Notes under the pieces: model-generated
What the model saw: the letters and a program-made list of their open reading frames with translations, nothing else
Told to the model about the DNA's origin: nothing
Database searches by the model: none
Program-made: the position numbers and the translations under genes
Part shown: in pieces, positions 29,487 through 37,211 of the stretch
How positions within the stretch are numbered: the stretch's first letter is position 1
Layout of the letters: each line of letters begins with the position of its first letter
From: PALSA-505 sp035308365
GTDB taxonomy: Bacteria; Actinomycetota; Actinomycetes; Streptosporangiales; Streptosporangiaceae
Length of the DNA stretch: 64,000 nt
Direction: 5' to 3'
Assembly: GCA_035308365.1 (NCBI GenBank)
Contig: DATGGU010000104.1
Location: forward strand, 1-64,000

Positions 29487-30809
29487 ATGGAGAGCTTTGT
29501 GCTAACCAGACACCACCCCGGGCCCGGTTTCGGCTGCCCGGAAGTGGTTGTGACCGTTGCGTCCCTGGTGCAGACTCCTGCTGTGGCGAACAGGGAGGGG
29601 ACGCCGGATGGCGATGCAGCGCTGAATCCCGCTGCAGTGAAGGAGTCTTTCGCGCACATCGAGCCGCACGCGGAGAAAGCCATGGCCTATTTCTATGGCC
29701 GTCTCTTCGCCACCAGCCCCGAGACGCGCGCGCTATTCCCGATGGCGATGGGCCGGCAGCGGGACCGGTTTTTCCGCTCGCTGTCCCGCATTGTGTGGAG
29801 CCTGGACTGCCCGGAGCAGCTGACCGCGTATCTGCGGGAACTCGGCCGCGACCACCGCAGGTTCGGCGTGGCCTCCCGGCACTATCCCGGATTCATGGAC
29901 GCCCTGCTGGCCACCCTGCGCGAGTTCGGCGGCCCGGCCTGGTCCGGCGAGGCAGCGGCGGCTTGGGAAGCGGTGCTCGCCATGGTGTCGCGGGTCATGA
30001 CCGAGGCGGCCGGCGAGGACGCCCGCCGTGCTCCCTCCTGGTGGCTGGCCGAGGTTGTCGGGCACCAGCGCCGCGCGGCCGACCTGGCCGTGCTGACCGT
30101 CCGTCCCGACCAGCCGCTGGACTACCGGCCGGGGCAATATGTCACGGTCCAGTCCGCCCGCTGGCCCAGGGAATGGCGCCCCTACTCCATAGCCAACGCG
30201 CCGCGCCAGGACGGCACTTTGACCATGCACGTCAGGGCCGTCCCCGGCGGCCTGGTCAGCCCGGCGCTGGTCCATCACACCGCCCCCGGCGACACCCTGC
30301 TGCTCGGCCCGGCCAAGGGAGAGATGACCGTACCCCGGGCCTGTCCCCGCGATCTGCTCTGCATAGCGGGCGGCACCGGCCTCGCCCCGGTCAAGGCCAT
30401 CATCGAGCAGGCCGCCGCGGCCGGCGGCCCGGCCATCACCCTGCTGTTCGGCGCCCGCACCGCGGAAGGTCTCTACGACCTGCGGGACCTGGAACTGCTG
30501 GCGGCGTCCTGCCTCTCGTTCACGCTGGTCACGGTCGTCTCCGGGGAACCAGGATTCGGCGGCCTGTGCGGCAGCCTCCCCGAGATCGTGCCGCAGCGGC
30601 CCGAATGGCAGGACCGCGAGGTGTACATCTGCGGCCCGGCCAGCATGGTCTGCCAGACCCAGCATGTGCTGACCCGCCTGGGCGTGCCCGCCCAGCGCCT
30701 GCACTACGACGAGCCCGATCCCATCTGCCAGCCACCTGGCGGCACAGAGTTATACGGCAGAATCCCCGCTGAGATACGCACCGAAGAAGGCGAGGATCCG
30801 CCGCCATGA
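29487..30809 (+). CDS. Flavohemoprotein: globin fused to FAD/NAD(P)H reductase
   Basis: The product is up to 440 aa. A globin domain covers about residues 45-175, with FYGRLFATSPETRALFP and the probable proximal histidine in LGRDHRRFGV. A ferredoxin-reductase FAD domain follows with RPGQYVTVQ and the flavin motif RPYSIAN. The NAD domain has GGTGLAPVKAII and CGPASM. Family members oxidise nitric oxide to nitrate or act as globin-linked reductases. The short C-terminal end and divergent heme pocket suggest the actinobacterial group related to Rv0385 rather than Hmp itself (inference). The ATG used has no ribosome-binding site; GTG codons at up to ~30 residues further in are alternatives. The 3' end overlaps the convergent hydrolase gene by 60 bp. 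Confidence 0.87.
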   Translation: MESFVLTRHHPGPGFGCPEVVVTVASLVQTPAVANREGTPDGDAALNPAAVKESFAHIEPHAEKAMAYFYGRLFATSPETRALFPMAMGRQRDRFFRSLSRIVWSLDCPEQLTAYLRELGRDHRRFGVASRHYPGFMDALLATLREFGGPAWSGEAAAAWEAVLAMVSRVMTEAAGEDARRAPSWWLAEVVGHQRRAADLAVLTVRPDQPLDYRPGQYVTVQSARWPREWRPYSIANAPRQDGTLTMHVRAVPGGLVSPALVHHTAPGDTLLLGPAKGEMTVPRACPRDLLCIAGGTGLAPVKAIIEQAAAAGGPAITLLFGARTAEGLYDLRDLELLAASCLSFTLVTVVSGEPGFGGLCGSLPEIVPQRPEWQDREVYICGPASMVCQTQHVLTRLGVPAQRLHYDEPDPICQPPGGTELYGRIPAEIRTEEGEDPPP

Positions 30810-31472
30810 GTCGCTGGCATCTTCGGGGTCGTAGCGCATGCCCAGGATCTTGACGATCACCCGGTGGCTGCCCTCGTGCTCGTTCATGAACGCGTGGGTC
30901 GCCTTCGGGTAAACCTTGATGTCGTGCGCCACGCTCTGATCGGCCAGCGCCCGCTCCAGCCGCGGGACCTGAGCCCGGGTCCCCCGGTCCTTACCCCCAT
31001 ACGAAGCGACGACCGGGCATGCCCCGCTGAGCAGTTCCGAAGCGTTCTTGGGCACCGGGGCATAGTTGACCGACACGGCGGAATAGGCCGGCTTGGGCGC
31101 GCACAGCAGCGCGAACCCGCCGCCTATGCAGAAGCCGATCACGCCGATCTTGCCGGTGCAGGCGTCCAGTCCGGCCAGCCAGGCCGCCGCCGCGTCGATC
31201 TCATCGAACACCGGCCCCGATCCGGACATAACCTGGCGGAATGCCGACTGGATGCAGCGAATCCAGGGCTTGCCGTGCCAGAAGTCCGGAGCCAGCGCGA
31301 TATACCCGCCCGCGGCGAGCCGGCCGGCCTGGCGCCGGAGGTCAGGGGTCATGCCGAAAATGTCATGGACCACCACAACCCCGGGAAATGCCTTGGGCGC
31401 ACCGTCACCATGGGCGCCGTCAGGCATCGCCAGGTAACCAGGCGCTGATTCCGCCAAAGAAGCATCAGCCAT
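30750..31472 (-). CDS. Dienelactone hydrolase family protein
   Basis: The product is 240 aa. It has the alpha/beta-hydrolase fold with the dienelactone hydrolase Cys-Asp-His triad: GFCIGGGFALL near residue 115, YGGKDRGTRAQ near 160, and KATHAFMNEH near 190. The conserved VVVVHDIFGMTPDLRRQA segment near the N-terminus supports the assignment. Members cleave dienelactone in aromatic degradation or other small esters; no aromatic pathway genes are near, so the substrate is unknown. The ATG at 31472 has GAGG 9 nt upstream; an ATG five codons earlier is possible. A perfect odd palindrome lies 13 bp upstream and could be an operator. Its 3' end overlaps the flavohemoprotein gene by 60 bp. Confidence 0.88.
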   Translation of the reverse strand: MADASLAESAPGYLAMPDGAHGDGAPKAFPGVVVVHDIFGMTPDLRRQAGRLAAGGYIALAPDFWHGKPWIRCIQSAFRQVMSGSGPVFDEIDAAAAWLAGLDACTGKIGVIGFCIGGGFALLCAPKPAYSAVSVNYAPVPKNASELLSGACPVVASYGGKDRGTRAQVPRLERALADQSVAHDIKVYPKATHAFMNEHEGSHRVIVKILGMRYDPEDASDSWRRILAFFGAYLSGDSAV

Positions 31473-31485
31473 GGCAATGTACCTC

Positions 31486-31500
31486 ATGCGAAATTCGCAT
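31486..31500. promoter_or_regulatory. Palindrome upstream of dienelactone hydrolase gene
   Basis: ATGCGAA, a central A, and TTCGCAT form a perfect 7+1+7 palindrome touching the ribosome-binding site of the hydrolase gene. A TTATGCAAA follows at 31500-31508, and its inverse TTTGCATAA lies near 31584. Together they look like related half-sites of one regulator (inference). Confidence 0.5.
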
Positions 31501-31552
31501 TATGCAAAGTTCTTTCCTGGTGCTGTGCCGCTGACCTGGCCCGATCGCTCGC

Positions 31553-31571
31553 GCAGGCCCTCTGGGCCTGC
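31553..31571 (-). terminator. Hairpin after thyX
   Basis: Perfect 8-bp arms GCAGGCCC and GGGCCTGC enclose a TCT loop, about 130 nt beyond the stop of the minus-strand thyX gene. The distance is long, but no closer hairpin is evident. Confidence 0.5.
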
Positions 31572-31702
31572 ACTCGTGATGCGGTTTTGCATAACGCTCA
31601 GTGGCGAGACTTATTCCGGGCACCCATGGGCGCGATCATCAGGCACGAGCCTGATCTGCGGGCATGGAGCCCGGTACGAGGGTTCCGGATAAGGCTCATC
31701 TT

Positions 31703-32491
31703 TCATACCTTACGCCACTTTGGTATCCACGCGCCATCGGTGACCGTATAGTCACCAAACAGCGCGGGCGCTTCCTCGCGCATCAGCTCCCCGATCTTGC
31801 CGAATACCAGCCGGATCTCTTCTTCGGCGCCCAGATCCGTCCTGGCCTCGATGGTGTGCCGCAACGTCCGGATATTGGCTGTCCAGACAATCCCGGTGCC
31901 CACTCCCTCGGGGGCAAACCTTCGCATAAACGACGTCTTGTGCTTTTTCTCATGCATCTTGACGCCCTCTTCGTCCAGCCCGAAGTGGTCCGCCATCCAG
32001 AGCTGGAATTCCTCGAGCTGCTGCAGCAGCGAGCTGGCCCGCTTCATCAGCTCATCGTCGGCCCGCGCCCAGTCAGGAAACCAGAAGGGTATGTCCTCCA
32101 GCCGGACGAAGCGCAACGACTCCTGCGAAACCGCCGTACCCGGCCTGTGCCGGACGAGCTCGTGAGTCGTTACCCGGCTGACATTGTGCAGCACGAACGT
32201 GAAGCTGGCGTGCTCCAATACCGAGCCGTGGGCCATCGACAGGATGTTCTCCAGGTACTTGACCTGGTCGGTGCGGACCCGCTGCACGTTCGGGTTCAGG
32301 CCGGGTTCCCAGGACCGGTAGCACATCTTGCCGGCGAACTCGGCCAGGTTCTGCGCGTCGTTGTCCAGCTCGCCGCGATCCAGCCGCTCCAGCCAGCTCT
32401 CCCCGCCGACTTCGCGCAGGTAGGCAGCGATCTGGCCGTAGTCGAGCCGCGGCTTGGCGACAAGGAAGATCTCTGGTTGCACGCTCCTCAT
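31703..32491 (-). CDS. thyX: FAD-dependent thymidylate synthase ThyX
   Basis: The product is 262 aa. ThyX methylates dUMP to dTMP using methylene-tetrahydrofolate and FADH2. The ThyX motif is recognisable as RHRPGTAVSQESLRFV near residue 115. Other family segments are LEHASFTFVLHNVSRVTTHELV before it and GIVWTANIRTLRHTIEARTD near 200. In classical ThyX the motif is RHR, seven residues, then Ser; here eight residues separate RHR from the last Ser, so this is a variant subfamily. The ATG at 32491 is followed by RSVQPEIFLVAKPRLDYG; the upstream extension of the frame lacks a ribosome-binding site. No thyA is in the window. It may be the only thymidylate synthase or a second copy. Confidence 0.85.
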   Translation of the reverse strand: MRSVQPEIFLVAKPRLDYGQIAAYLREVGGESWLERLDRGELDNDAQNLAEFAGKMCYRSWEPGLNPNVQRVRTDQVKYLENILSMAHGSVLEHASFTFVLHNVSRVTTHELVRHRPGTAVSQESLRFVRLEDIPFWFPDWARADDELMKRASSLLQQLEEFQLWMADHFGLDEEGVKMHEKKHKTSFMRRFAPEGVGTGIVWTANIRTLRHTIEARTDLGAEEEIRLVFGKIGELMREEAPALFGDYTVTDGAWIPKWRKV

Positions 32492-32632
32492 GTCACCGCA
32501 CGATACGGGCTGCCGGGCGGGTTCGCAGCGGCGCAACGCCCAGCTCACTCATGCCGTGAGGGGCATTACGCACTGTAGCCGCCAGGGTTCCATGGTCGCG
32601 AATTGCGTGGATGACTGCGTGGGTAATCGCGT

Positions 32633-32920
32633 GTGGTGACCGGCGGGGCCGCGGGCAAGAGCCGGCCCATCGGCAACAGCCGGAACGAAGGGAGCCCCAC
32701 GAAGATCATGGGCAGCAAGGTCTGCAAGGTCCTGAATGCCAAGTGGCACCTGCTGTGCTACCCGGTGAGTCAGACGCCGGTCATCTCGCCGGTCTTCGAC
32801 CAGAACCAGTTCGTCACGTCCCCGCCGGGCGGCGTTCCGGTCACCATCGAGCACACCACCTTCCTGTGCGTTCCCTCGACGAAGACAATCGCCGGCCAGC
32901 CACACCAGCGAAGACCCTGA
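32633..32920 (+). pseudogene. Orphan fragment of a secreted DUF7450-like domain
   Basis: The recognisable part spans about 70 codons starting at the ATG at 32708: KWHLLCYPVSQTPVISPVFD, then VTIEHTTFLCVPSTK. This pattern (HLLCY ... TPV ... FDQNQF ... TFLCVPS) recalls modules repeated in larger secreted actinobacterial proteins (DUF7450-like, from memory). Here there is no signal peptide and only one module, so it is probably the 3' remnant of a longer gene. The frame is open from a GTG at 32633, but the added 25 residues have no family character. GAAGGGAG lies 13 nt before the inner ATG. It ends at a strong terminator shared with trpEG. Expression is uncertain. Confidence 0.45.
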
Positions 32921-32944
32921 CCCTGCGGGGGCCAGGGTCTTCGC
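32908..32944. terminator. Bidirectional terminator between the fragment and trpEG
   Basis: Perfect 12-bp arms GCGAAGACCCTG and CAGGGTCTTCGC enclose a 13-nt loop. The hairpin sits between two converging frames and can end transcription from both sides. Confidence 0.8.
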
Positions 32945-32948
32945 CGTG

Positions 32949-35147
32949 TCATGGAGCTGTCACGCGGGCCTGGCAAAGGGCCAGGACATTGGCCACCACC
33001 TGGTGACCGGTCCGGCCGGCCGCGGTCAGGATCGACTCGGGATGGAACTGGACCGCCCAGCGGGCGGCGGCCGGGTTCTCGATCGCCATGGCCACCTCGC
33101 CGGTCGTCGCGGTTACCGTGAAGCCGCTGCCGACGTCATCCGGGCGCGCGTACAGCGAGTGATACCTGGCCGCGATGAACTCGGCCGGCAGGCCGGCCAG
33201 CAGGCCGCTGCGGCCACACAGCCTGACCAGGCCCGGCTTGCCATGCGAGGGCTCGCCGAGCAGCGACAGCGTGCCACCGGCGTGTTCCACCATGGCCTGC
33301 AGGCCCAGGCACACGCCGAACGCGGGAAGCCGCCTCGTGTCAAGCTCGGTCAGCAGCGCATCGCAGCCGAAGTCTGCCGGGCGGCCGGGGCCGGGTGACA
33401 GAACCACCAGGTCCGGGGCCAGCTCATCGAGCAGCCCAGCGGCGAAACCGTAGCGCAGGGTCGTCACGTCCGCGCCATGCTGGCGGAAGTAGTCGCCGAG
33501 GGTGTGCACGAATGAGTCCTGGTGATCGACCAGGAGTACCCGCAAGCCGTCCCCGGGGGGCCGCGCCGCATTGCTCCATTCGCCGCAACCACGCCCCATG
33601 GCAACCGGCGAGTCCGGCCCCGTCCGTACGGGGGCCAGGGTCTCCAGCAAAGCCCGCGACTTGATCTGTGTCTCCCGTTCCTCGGCAGCCGGATCGGAGT
33701 CGAACAGCAGGGTCGCCCCGGCCCGCACCGCGGCTATGCCGTCGCGGATGTGCGCGGTGCGCAGGGTCAGGCCGGTGTTCATCGAGCCGTCGAAGCCGAT
33801 GGTGCCGACCGCGCCGCCGTACCAGCGCCGTGGCGAGTCCTCGTGGTCCTCGATGAACTGCATCGCCCAGGCCTTGGGTGCACCGGTGACCGTGACCGCC
33901 CACATGTGCGTGAGGAACGCGTCGAGCGCGTCGAAGCCGGGCAGCAGCCTGCCTTCGACGTGGTCCACCGTGTGGATGAGCCGGCTGTACATCTCGATCT
34001 GGCGGCGGCCGATGACCCGGACGGTGCCGGGGACGCAGACCCTGGACTTGTCGTTGCGGTCCACGTCGGTGCACATGGTCAGCTCGGATTCGTCCTTGAC
34101 GGAGGTGAGCAGCGTGCGGATGTTCTCGGCGTCGCCGAGCGGATCCTCGCCGCGGGCGATCGTGCCGGAGATCGGGCAGGTCTCCACCCGGTCGCCGGTC
34201 ACCCGGACGTACATCTCCGGGGACGCGCCGACCAGGTACTCGCCCTCGCCCAGGTTGAAGAAGAACTCATAGGGGGCCGGGTTACGGTGGCGGAGCCGCT
34301 CGTAGAAGGCGGCCGGGGAGTCGCAGCGGCCGTAGAAGGTATGGCCGGGCACCACCTCGAACAGGTCGCCGCGGGCAAACCGCTTCTTGGCCTCGGCCAC
34401 GACGCTGGCGTAGCGGCCCGGCTCCGGCTGCGGCGGGAGCGGTGGCTGCGGACGGCCGGGCACCGGAGCGGCGCGGGTCGCCGGGGTCAGCCGGGGCAGG
34501 CCCTCGGTGGAGGCGCCATCCACCTCGAAGTCGTAGCTGTACGCGAGCGCCGTCTCCCGCTTGCGGTCCAGCACGTAGATCTGGTCGGGCAGGTGCAGCA
34601 CCAGATCCCGCTGGTCGGCCGGGCGGGGCAGGCTGAGCGTGATCGCCTCGAACTGGAAGGCCAGGTCGTAGCCGAACGCGCCATACAGGCCCAGGTGCTG
34701 CTCAGGCGAGGCGAACGCGGCGACGACCTCGCGCAGCGCGGTGAACACGGTGGGACGGCGGCTGCGCTGTTCCTCGGTGAACGAGCTGGCGGGCTCGGGG
34801 ATGGCGACCGCCACCTCGCCGGTGGATGGCGCCGGGAACTCGCCGCTGCCCGCGGCGCGATACAGGGCCGCGCCCACCACCGGCAGCAGCACCAGGCCGC
34901 GTTCGTTCAGCGCCCGGGCGGCGATCCGCCTGCCGACCGCCACGATCTCCAGGCAGGGGTCCACATAGGCCATGTGCCAGCGGCTGTACCTGCCGGGGTA
35001 CTCCATGCCCGAGCTGAGCACGCCGCCACGCCGCTGGTCGGCCTGCGCCGCGATCTGTTCGAGCAGCGCGGGATCGAACGGCGCGCCGGTCCTGGTTATC
35101 TCGATGCCACCGGCCGTGACGAAGTGGGCTTCACCCTCACCCGCCAT
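32949..35147 (-). CDS. trpE: Fused anthranilate synthase, TrpE-TrpG
   Basis: The product is 732 aa. Residues ~1-520 are the chorismate-binding component (SGTIARGEDPLGDAENIRTL, ELTMCTDVDRNDKSRVC, VTVTGAPKAWAMQFIE, WYGGAVGTIGFDG). Residues ~540-732 are a class I glutamine amidotransferase (VLLVDHQDSFVHTLGDYFRQ, nucleophile in FGVCLGLQAM, His-Glu in VQFHPES). The fusion matches TrpE(G) of Streptomyces and rhizobia and makes anthranilate from chorismate and glutamine, the first step to tryptophan. The trpG motif HGKPG is present where HGKT is usual. The ATG has GGAAAG 7 nt upstream. That ribosome-binding segment is duplicated 30 bp upstream, giving an alternative GTG start nine codons earlier. 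A Trp-Trp leader and attenuator precede it. No other trp genes are near. Confidence 0.93.
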   Translation of the reverse strand: MAGEGEAHFVTAGGIEITRTGAPFDPALLEQIAAQADQRRGGVLSSGMEYPGRYSRWHMAYVDPCLEIVAVGRRIAARALNERGLVLLPVVGAALYRAAGSGEFPAPSTGEVAVAIPEPASSFTEEQRSRRPTVFTALREVVAAFASPEQHLGLYGAFGYDLAFQFEAITLSLPRPADQRDLVLHLPDQIYVLDRKRETALAYSYDFEVDGASTEGLPRLTPATRAAPVPGRPQPPLPPQPEPGRYASVVAEAKKRFARGDLFEVVPGHTFYGRCDSPAAFYERLRHRNPAPYEFFFNLGEGEYLVGASPEMYVRVTGDRVETCPISGTIARGEDPLGDAENIRTLLTSVKDESELTMCTDVDRNDKSRVCVPGTVRVIGRRQIEMYSRLIHTVDHVEGRLLPGFDALDAFLTHMWAVTVTGAPKAWAMQFIEDHEDSPRRWYGGAVGTIGFDGSMNTGLTLRTAHIRDGIAAVRAGATLLFDSDPAAEERETQIKSRALLETLAPVRTGPDSPVAMGRGCGEWSNAARPPGDGLRVLLVDHQDSFVHTLGDYFRQHGADVTTLRYGFAAGLLDELAPDLVVLSPGPGRPADFGCDALLTELDTRRLPAFGVCLGLQAMVEHAGGTLSLLGEPSHGKPGLVRLCGRSGLLAGLPAEFIAARYHSLYARPDDVGSGFTVTATTGEVAMAIENPAAARWAVQFHPESILTAAGRTGHQVVANVLALCQARVTAP

Positions 35148-35193
35148 AAGGTGTCTTTCCGGCAGATCAAGCACCGTAGGGTGTCTTTCCGGC
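35144..35193 (-). repeat. Tandem duplication of the trpE ribosome-binding site
   Basis: On the minus strand the 20-mers GCCGGAAAGACACCTTATGG and GCCGGAAAGACACCCTACGG are repeated with a 30-bp period, with two differences. The downstream copy holds the ATG start. In the upstream copy the start position reads ACG. Both carry the GGAAAG Shine-Dalgarno. Confidence 0.8.
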
Positions 35194-35267
35194 GAATGGA
35201 GCGTTCTGTCCTGCCGCTGTCCCGGAACCATGCTGGCCCCCTACTGTCGGGCCCGGCCACGATGCGC

Positions 35268-35299
35268 GAAAAAGCGACCGCCACTGCCGGGCGATCGCT
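35268..35299 (-). terminator. trp attenuator (rho-independent terminator in the leader)
   Basis: On the minus strand AGCGATCGCC, a 7-nt loop and GGCGGTCGCT pair over 10 bp with one G-U, followed by TTTTTC. A T-tract is rare for terminators in this GC-rich window. It lies 34 nt after the leader-peptide stop and 120 nt before trpE, the classical attenuator position. Competing pairings between the Trp-codon segment and GGCGGTGGC just downstream are visible. Confidence 0.85.
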
Positions 35300-35333
35300 T
35301 CGGAATCTGCGCGCTGCGCGAACCTGCCACCGC

Positions 35334-35375
35334 CTACTGGCGGCGCCACCAGAGCAGGTCATGGTTCGCATGCAC
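35334..35375 (-). CDS. trpL: trp leader peptide (13 aa, two adjacent Trp)
   Basis: Reading minus-strand DNA from GTG at 35375 gives MHANHDLLWWRRQ and TAG. Tandem Trp codons in a short frame just before a T-tailed hairpin are the hallmark of transcription attenuation: Trp-tRNA shortage stalls the ribosome and blocks the terminator. No Shine-Dalgarno precedes the GTG. A TAAGCT box (35382-35387) lies 6 nt upstream, so transcription probably starts at the GTG itself and the leader is read as a leaderless message (inference). Confidence 0.82.
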   Translation of the reverse strand: MHANHDLLWWRRQ

Positions 35376-35381
35376 GGTGTG

Positions 35382-35387
35382 AGCTTA
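35382..35387 (-). promoter_or_regulatory. Probable -10 box of the trp operon promoter
   Basis: TAAGCT on the minus strand fits the actinobacterial TAnnnT -10 consensus and sits 6 nt from the leader GTG. No good -35 is visible, which is common in this group. Confidence 0.5.
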
Positions 35388-35449
35388 GCGGCCAGGCCGG
35401 CCCGGCGCCACCACACAGAGGATCTACCCGGGCCGGCCATGATGGACCC

Positions 35450-36451
35450 GTGATGCCACGTTCGACAATGCTGGCGGCGAGGCTGTACGGAACGGGTGAC
35501 ATCAGGCTGGAGCGGGAGCCGGTGCCGCAGGCCGGGCCCGGGCAGACCCTGGTGCGGGTCAGCGCTGTCGGGATCTGCGGCTCCGACCTGCACTGGTGGG
35601 ATGAGGCCGGGATCGGGGACGCCAGGCTCGGCCATCCGCTCGTGCTCGGCCACGAGATAGCCGGGGTCATCGCCGGCGGGCCGTCGCGCGGGCGGCGGGT
35701 GGCCATCGACCCGGCGATCCCCTGCGAGCACTGCGCCCAGTGCCACCGGGGGCAGCGAAACCTGTGCCCGCGGGTGAAGTTCGCCGGGCACGGCGACACC
35801 GACGGCGGGCTCAGGGAGTTCCTGGCCTGGCCCACGGAGCTGCTGCACGAGCTGCCCGAGTCCCTCTCGGACGCCGACGGGGCGCTGCTCGAACCGCTCG
35901 GCGTCGCCCTGCACGCCCTGGACCTCGGTCATCCGCGGCTCGGCGGCAGCGCCGCGGTGATCGGCTGCGGGCCCATCGGGCTGATCCTCATTCAGCTCCT
36001 GCTGGCGGCCGGCGCGGATCCGGTCATCGCCGCCGATCCGCTGCCGCACCGGCTGGAGGCGGCGGTGAACCTGGGCGCGGATCAGGGCGGTCCGCATGAC
36101 CGGCTGGTCCTGGCCGGTGTGGACACGGCGTTCGAGGTGGCGGGCACCGACGAGGCCGTGGATGCCGCGATCGACGCGGCCAAGCCGGGTGGGCGGGTCG
36201 TGCTGGTGGGCATCCCCGGCGGCGACCGGACGAGCTTCCGCGCCTCGGCCGCCCGCCGCAAGGGGCTGACGATCGCGCTGTCACGGCGGATGAACGACGC
36301 CTATCCGCGGGCGATCGCGCTGGCCGCGGCCGGTGTGGTGGATCTGGGTGCGGTGGTGAGCCACGGGATGCCGCTGACCGAAACCGCCGGCGCGTTCGGC
36401 ACGGCCGCCCGCCGGGACGGGCTCAAGGTGATCGTCGAACCGCGTCAGTGA
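35450..36451 (+). CDS. Zinc-dependent medium-chain dehydrogenase (sorbitol/idonate dehydrogenase-like)
   Basis: The product is about 333 aa. Catalytic zinc ligands are in VGICGSDLHWW (Cys) and VLGHEIAGV (His-Glu). The structural zinc loop has four cysteines in CEHCAQCHRGQRNLC near residue 95. The NAD(P) Rossmann motif is VIGCGPIGLILIQLL near 165. This is the polyol/threonine dehydrogenase branch that oxidises a secondary alcohol to a ketone; the specific sugar alcohol cannot be told. Starts at GTG 35450, ATG 35453 or ATG 35468 are all possible and none has a strong ribosome-binding site. The 3' end overlaps the convergent TetR gene by 29 bp. It is divergent from the trp leader, so the two share a ~75-bp promoter region. 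Confidence 0.87.
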   Translation: MMPRSTMLAARLYGTGDIRLEREPVPQAGPGQTLVRVSAVGICGSDLHWWDEAGIGDARLGHPLVLGHEIAGVIAGGPSRGRRVAIDPAIPCEHCAQCHRGQRNLCPRVKFAGHGDTDGGLREFLAWPTELLHELPESLSDADGALLEPLGVALHALDLGHPRLGGSAAVIGCGPIGLILIQLLLAAGADPVIAADPLPHRLEAAVNLGADQGGPHDRLVLAGVDTAFEVAGTDEAVDAAIDAAKPGGRVVLVGIPGGDRTSFRASAARRKGLTIALSRRMNDAYPRAIALAAAGVVDLGAVVSHGMPLTETAGAFGTAARRDGLKVIVEPRQ

Positions 36452-37115
36452 CGGCCTCGGATCTCCCGCGCATCACATCCATCATCTGGTAGGGGGTCAG
36501 CGCCGGCACCGGCAGCGGGGTGGTCCCATCACGCCGGGGCTGCAGCCCGTCGAGAATGATCGCCAGGTACCTGCGCCAGATCCCGGGCTGGATGTGGTCG
36601 GCGTACTGGGCCGCCGCGGTCAGCATGAACTCGACGAACGGCATGTCGGTCGGCTGGATGTCGGTGCGCAGCTTGCCGTCTCGCTGCGCGCGCTCCACCA
36701 GCCTGGTGACGGCGGGCTGCATCCGTGCCCTGGTGCCCTCGATCCGGTCCCGGCCGTGCGTGGCGAACATCAGCAGCTCCCGCAGGCCGCGGTCGGCGGC
36801 CAGGATTCCCCCGGCCCGCTCCAGGAAGGATGCCAGCGCGGCCCACGAGTCGGGCTCCTTCCAGGCCTCGTCCGCCAGCTTGACGATCTGCTGGATCCGT
36901 TCCTCGAACAGCGCCTCCACCAGCGTTTCCTTGTCCGGGAACCGCCGGTAGACGGTGCCCACGCCAACCCCGGCGTGCCGGGCGACCTCGTCAAGGCTGG
37001 TGTGCAGTCCCCGGGTGGTGAACACCTCGGCCGCCGCCCGCAGGATCCGCTGCCGGTTCCGTTCGGCGTCCGCGCGCAGAGGGCGGGCCGTCGCGTGCTC
37101 CTGCAGGCCGGTCAT
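36423..37115 (-). CDS. TetR-family repressor of the adjacent MFS pump
   Basis: The product is 230 aa. The helix-turn-helix covers about residues 20-65 (RQRILRAAAEVFTTRGLHTS, LDEVARHAGVGVGTVYRRFPD). The C-terminal ligand domain (AALASFLERAGGILAADRGL...) is of the SbtR/TetR_C type seen with efflux regulators. The start at ATG 37115 has GGGAG 5 nt upstream; another ATG four codons before lacks spacing. It is divergent from the MFS gene, and a 35-bp inverted repeat lies between, so it most likely represses both genes (inference). Confidence 0.88.
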   Translation of the reverse strand: MTGLQEHATARPLRADAERNRQRILRAAAEVFTTRGLHTSLDEVARHAGVGVGTVYRRFPDKETLVEALFEERIQQIVKLADEAWKEPDSWAALASFLERAGGILAADRGLRELLMFATHGRDRIEGTRARMQPAVTRLVERAQRDGKLRTDIQPTDMPFVEFMLTAAAQYADHIQPGIWRRYLAIILDGLQPRRDGTTPLPVPALTPYQMMDVMRGRSEAVTDAVRRSP

Positions 37116-37150
37116 CTTTTCTCCCATCGGGTCACAGATGGAGGTTGCAC

Positions 37151-37185
37151 CTCCACTTAGCCTAATGTACTTTGGCTAAGTGGAG
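37151..37185. promoter_or_regulatory. TetR operator, inverted repeat between tetR and MFS gene
   Basis: Perfect 12-bp arms CTCCACTTAGCC and GGCTAAGTGGAG flank an AT-rich 11-bp spacer (TAATGTACTTT). It is centred 52 bp from the TetR start and 44 bp from the MFS start, covering the likely promoters of both. Confidence 0.85.
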
Positions 37186-37211
37186 ATACGCCCTCCAGAT
37201 AGGTGGGAATC

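Noticed and set aside
35096..36097. A 333-codon minus-strand frame across the trp leader and the alcohol dehydrogenase gene
   Set aside because: It overlaps a well-supported dehydrogenase and the attenuator and shows no family motif.
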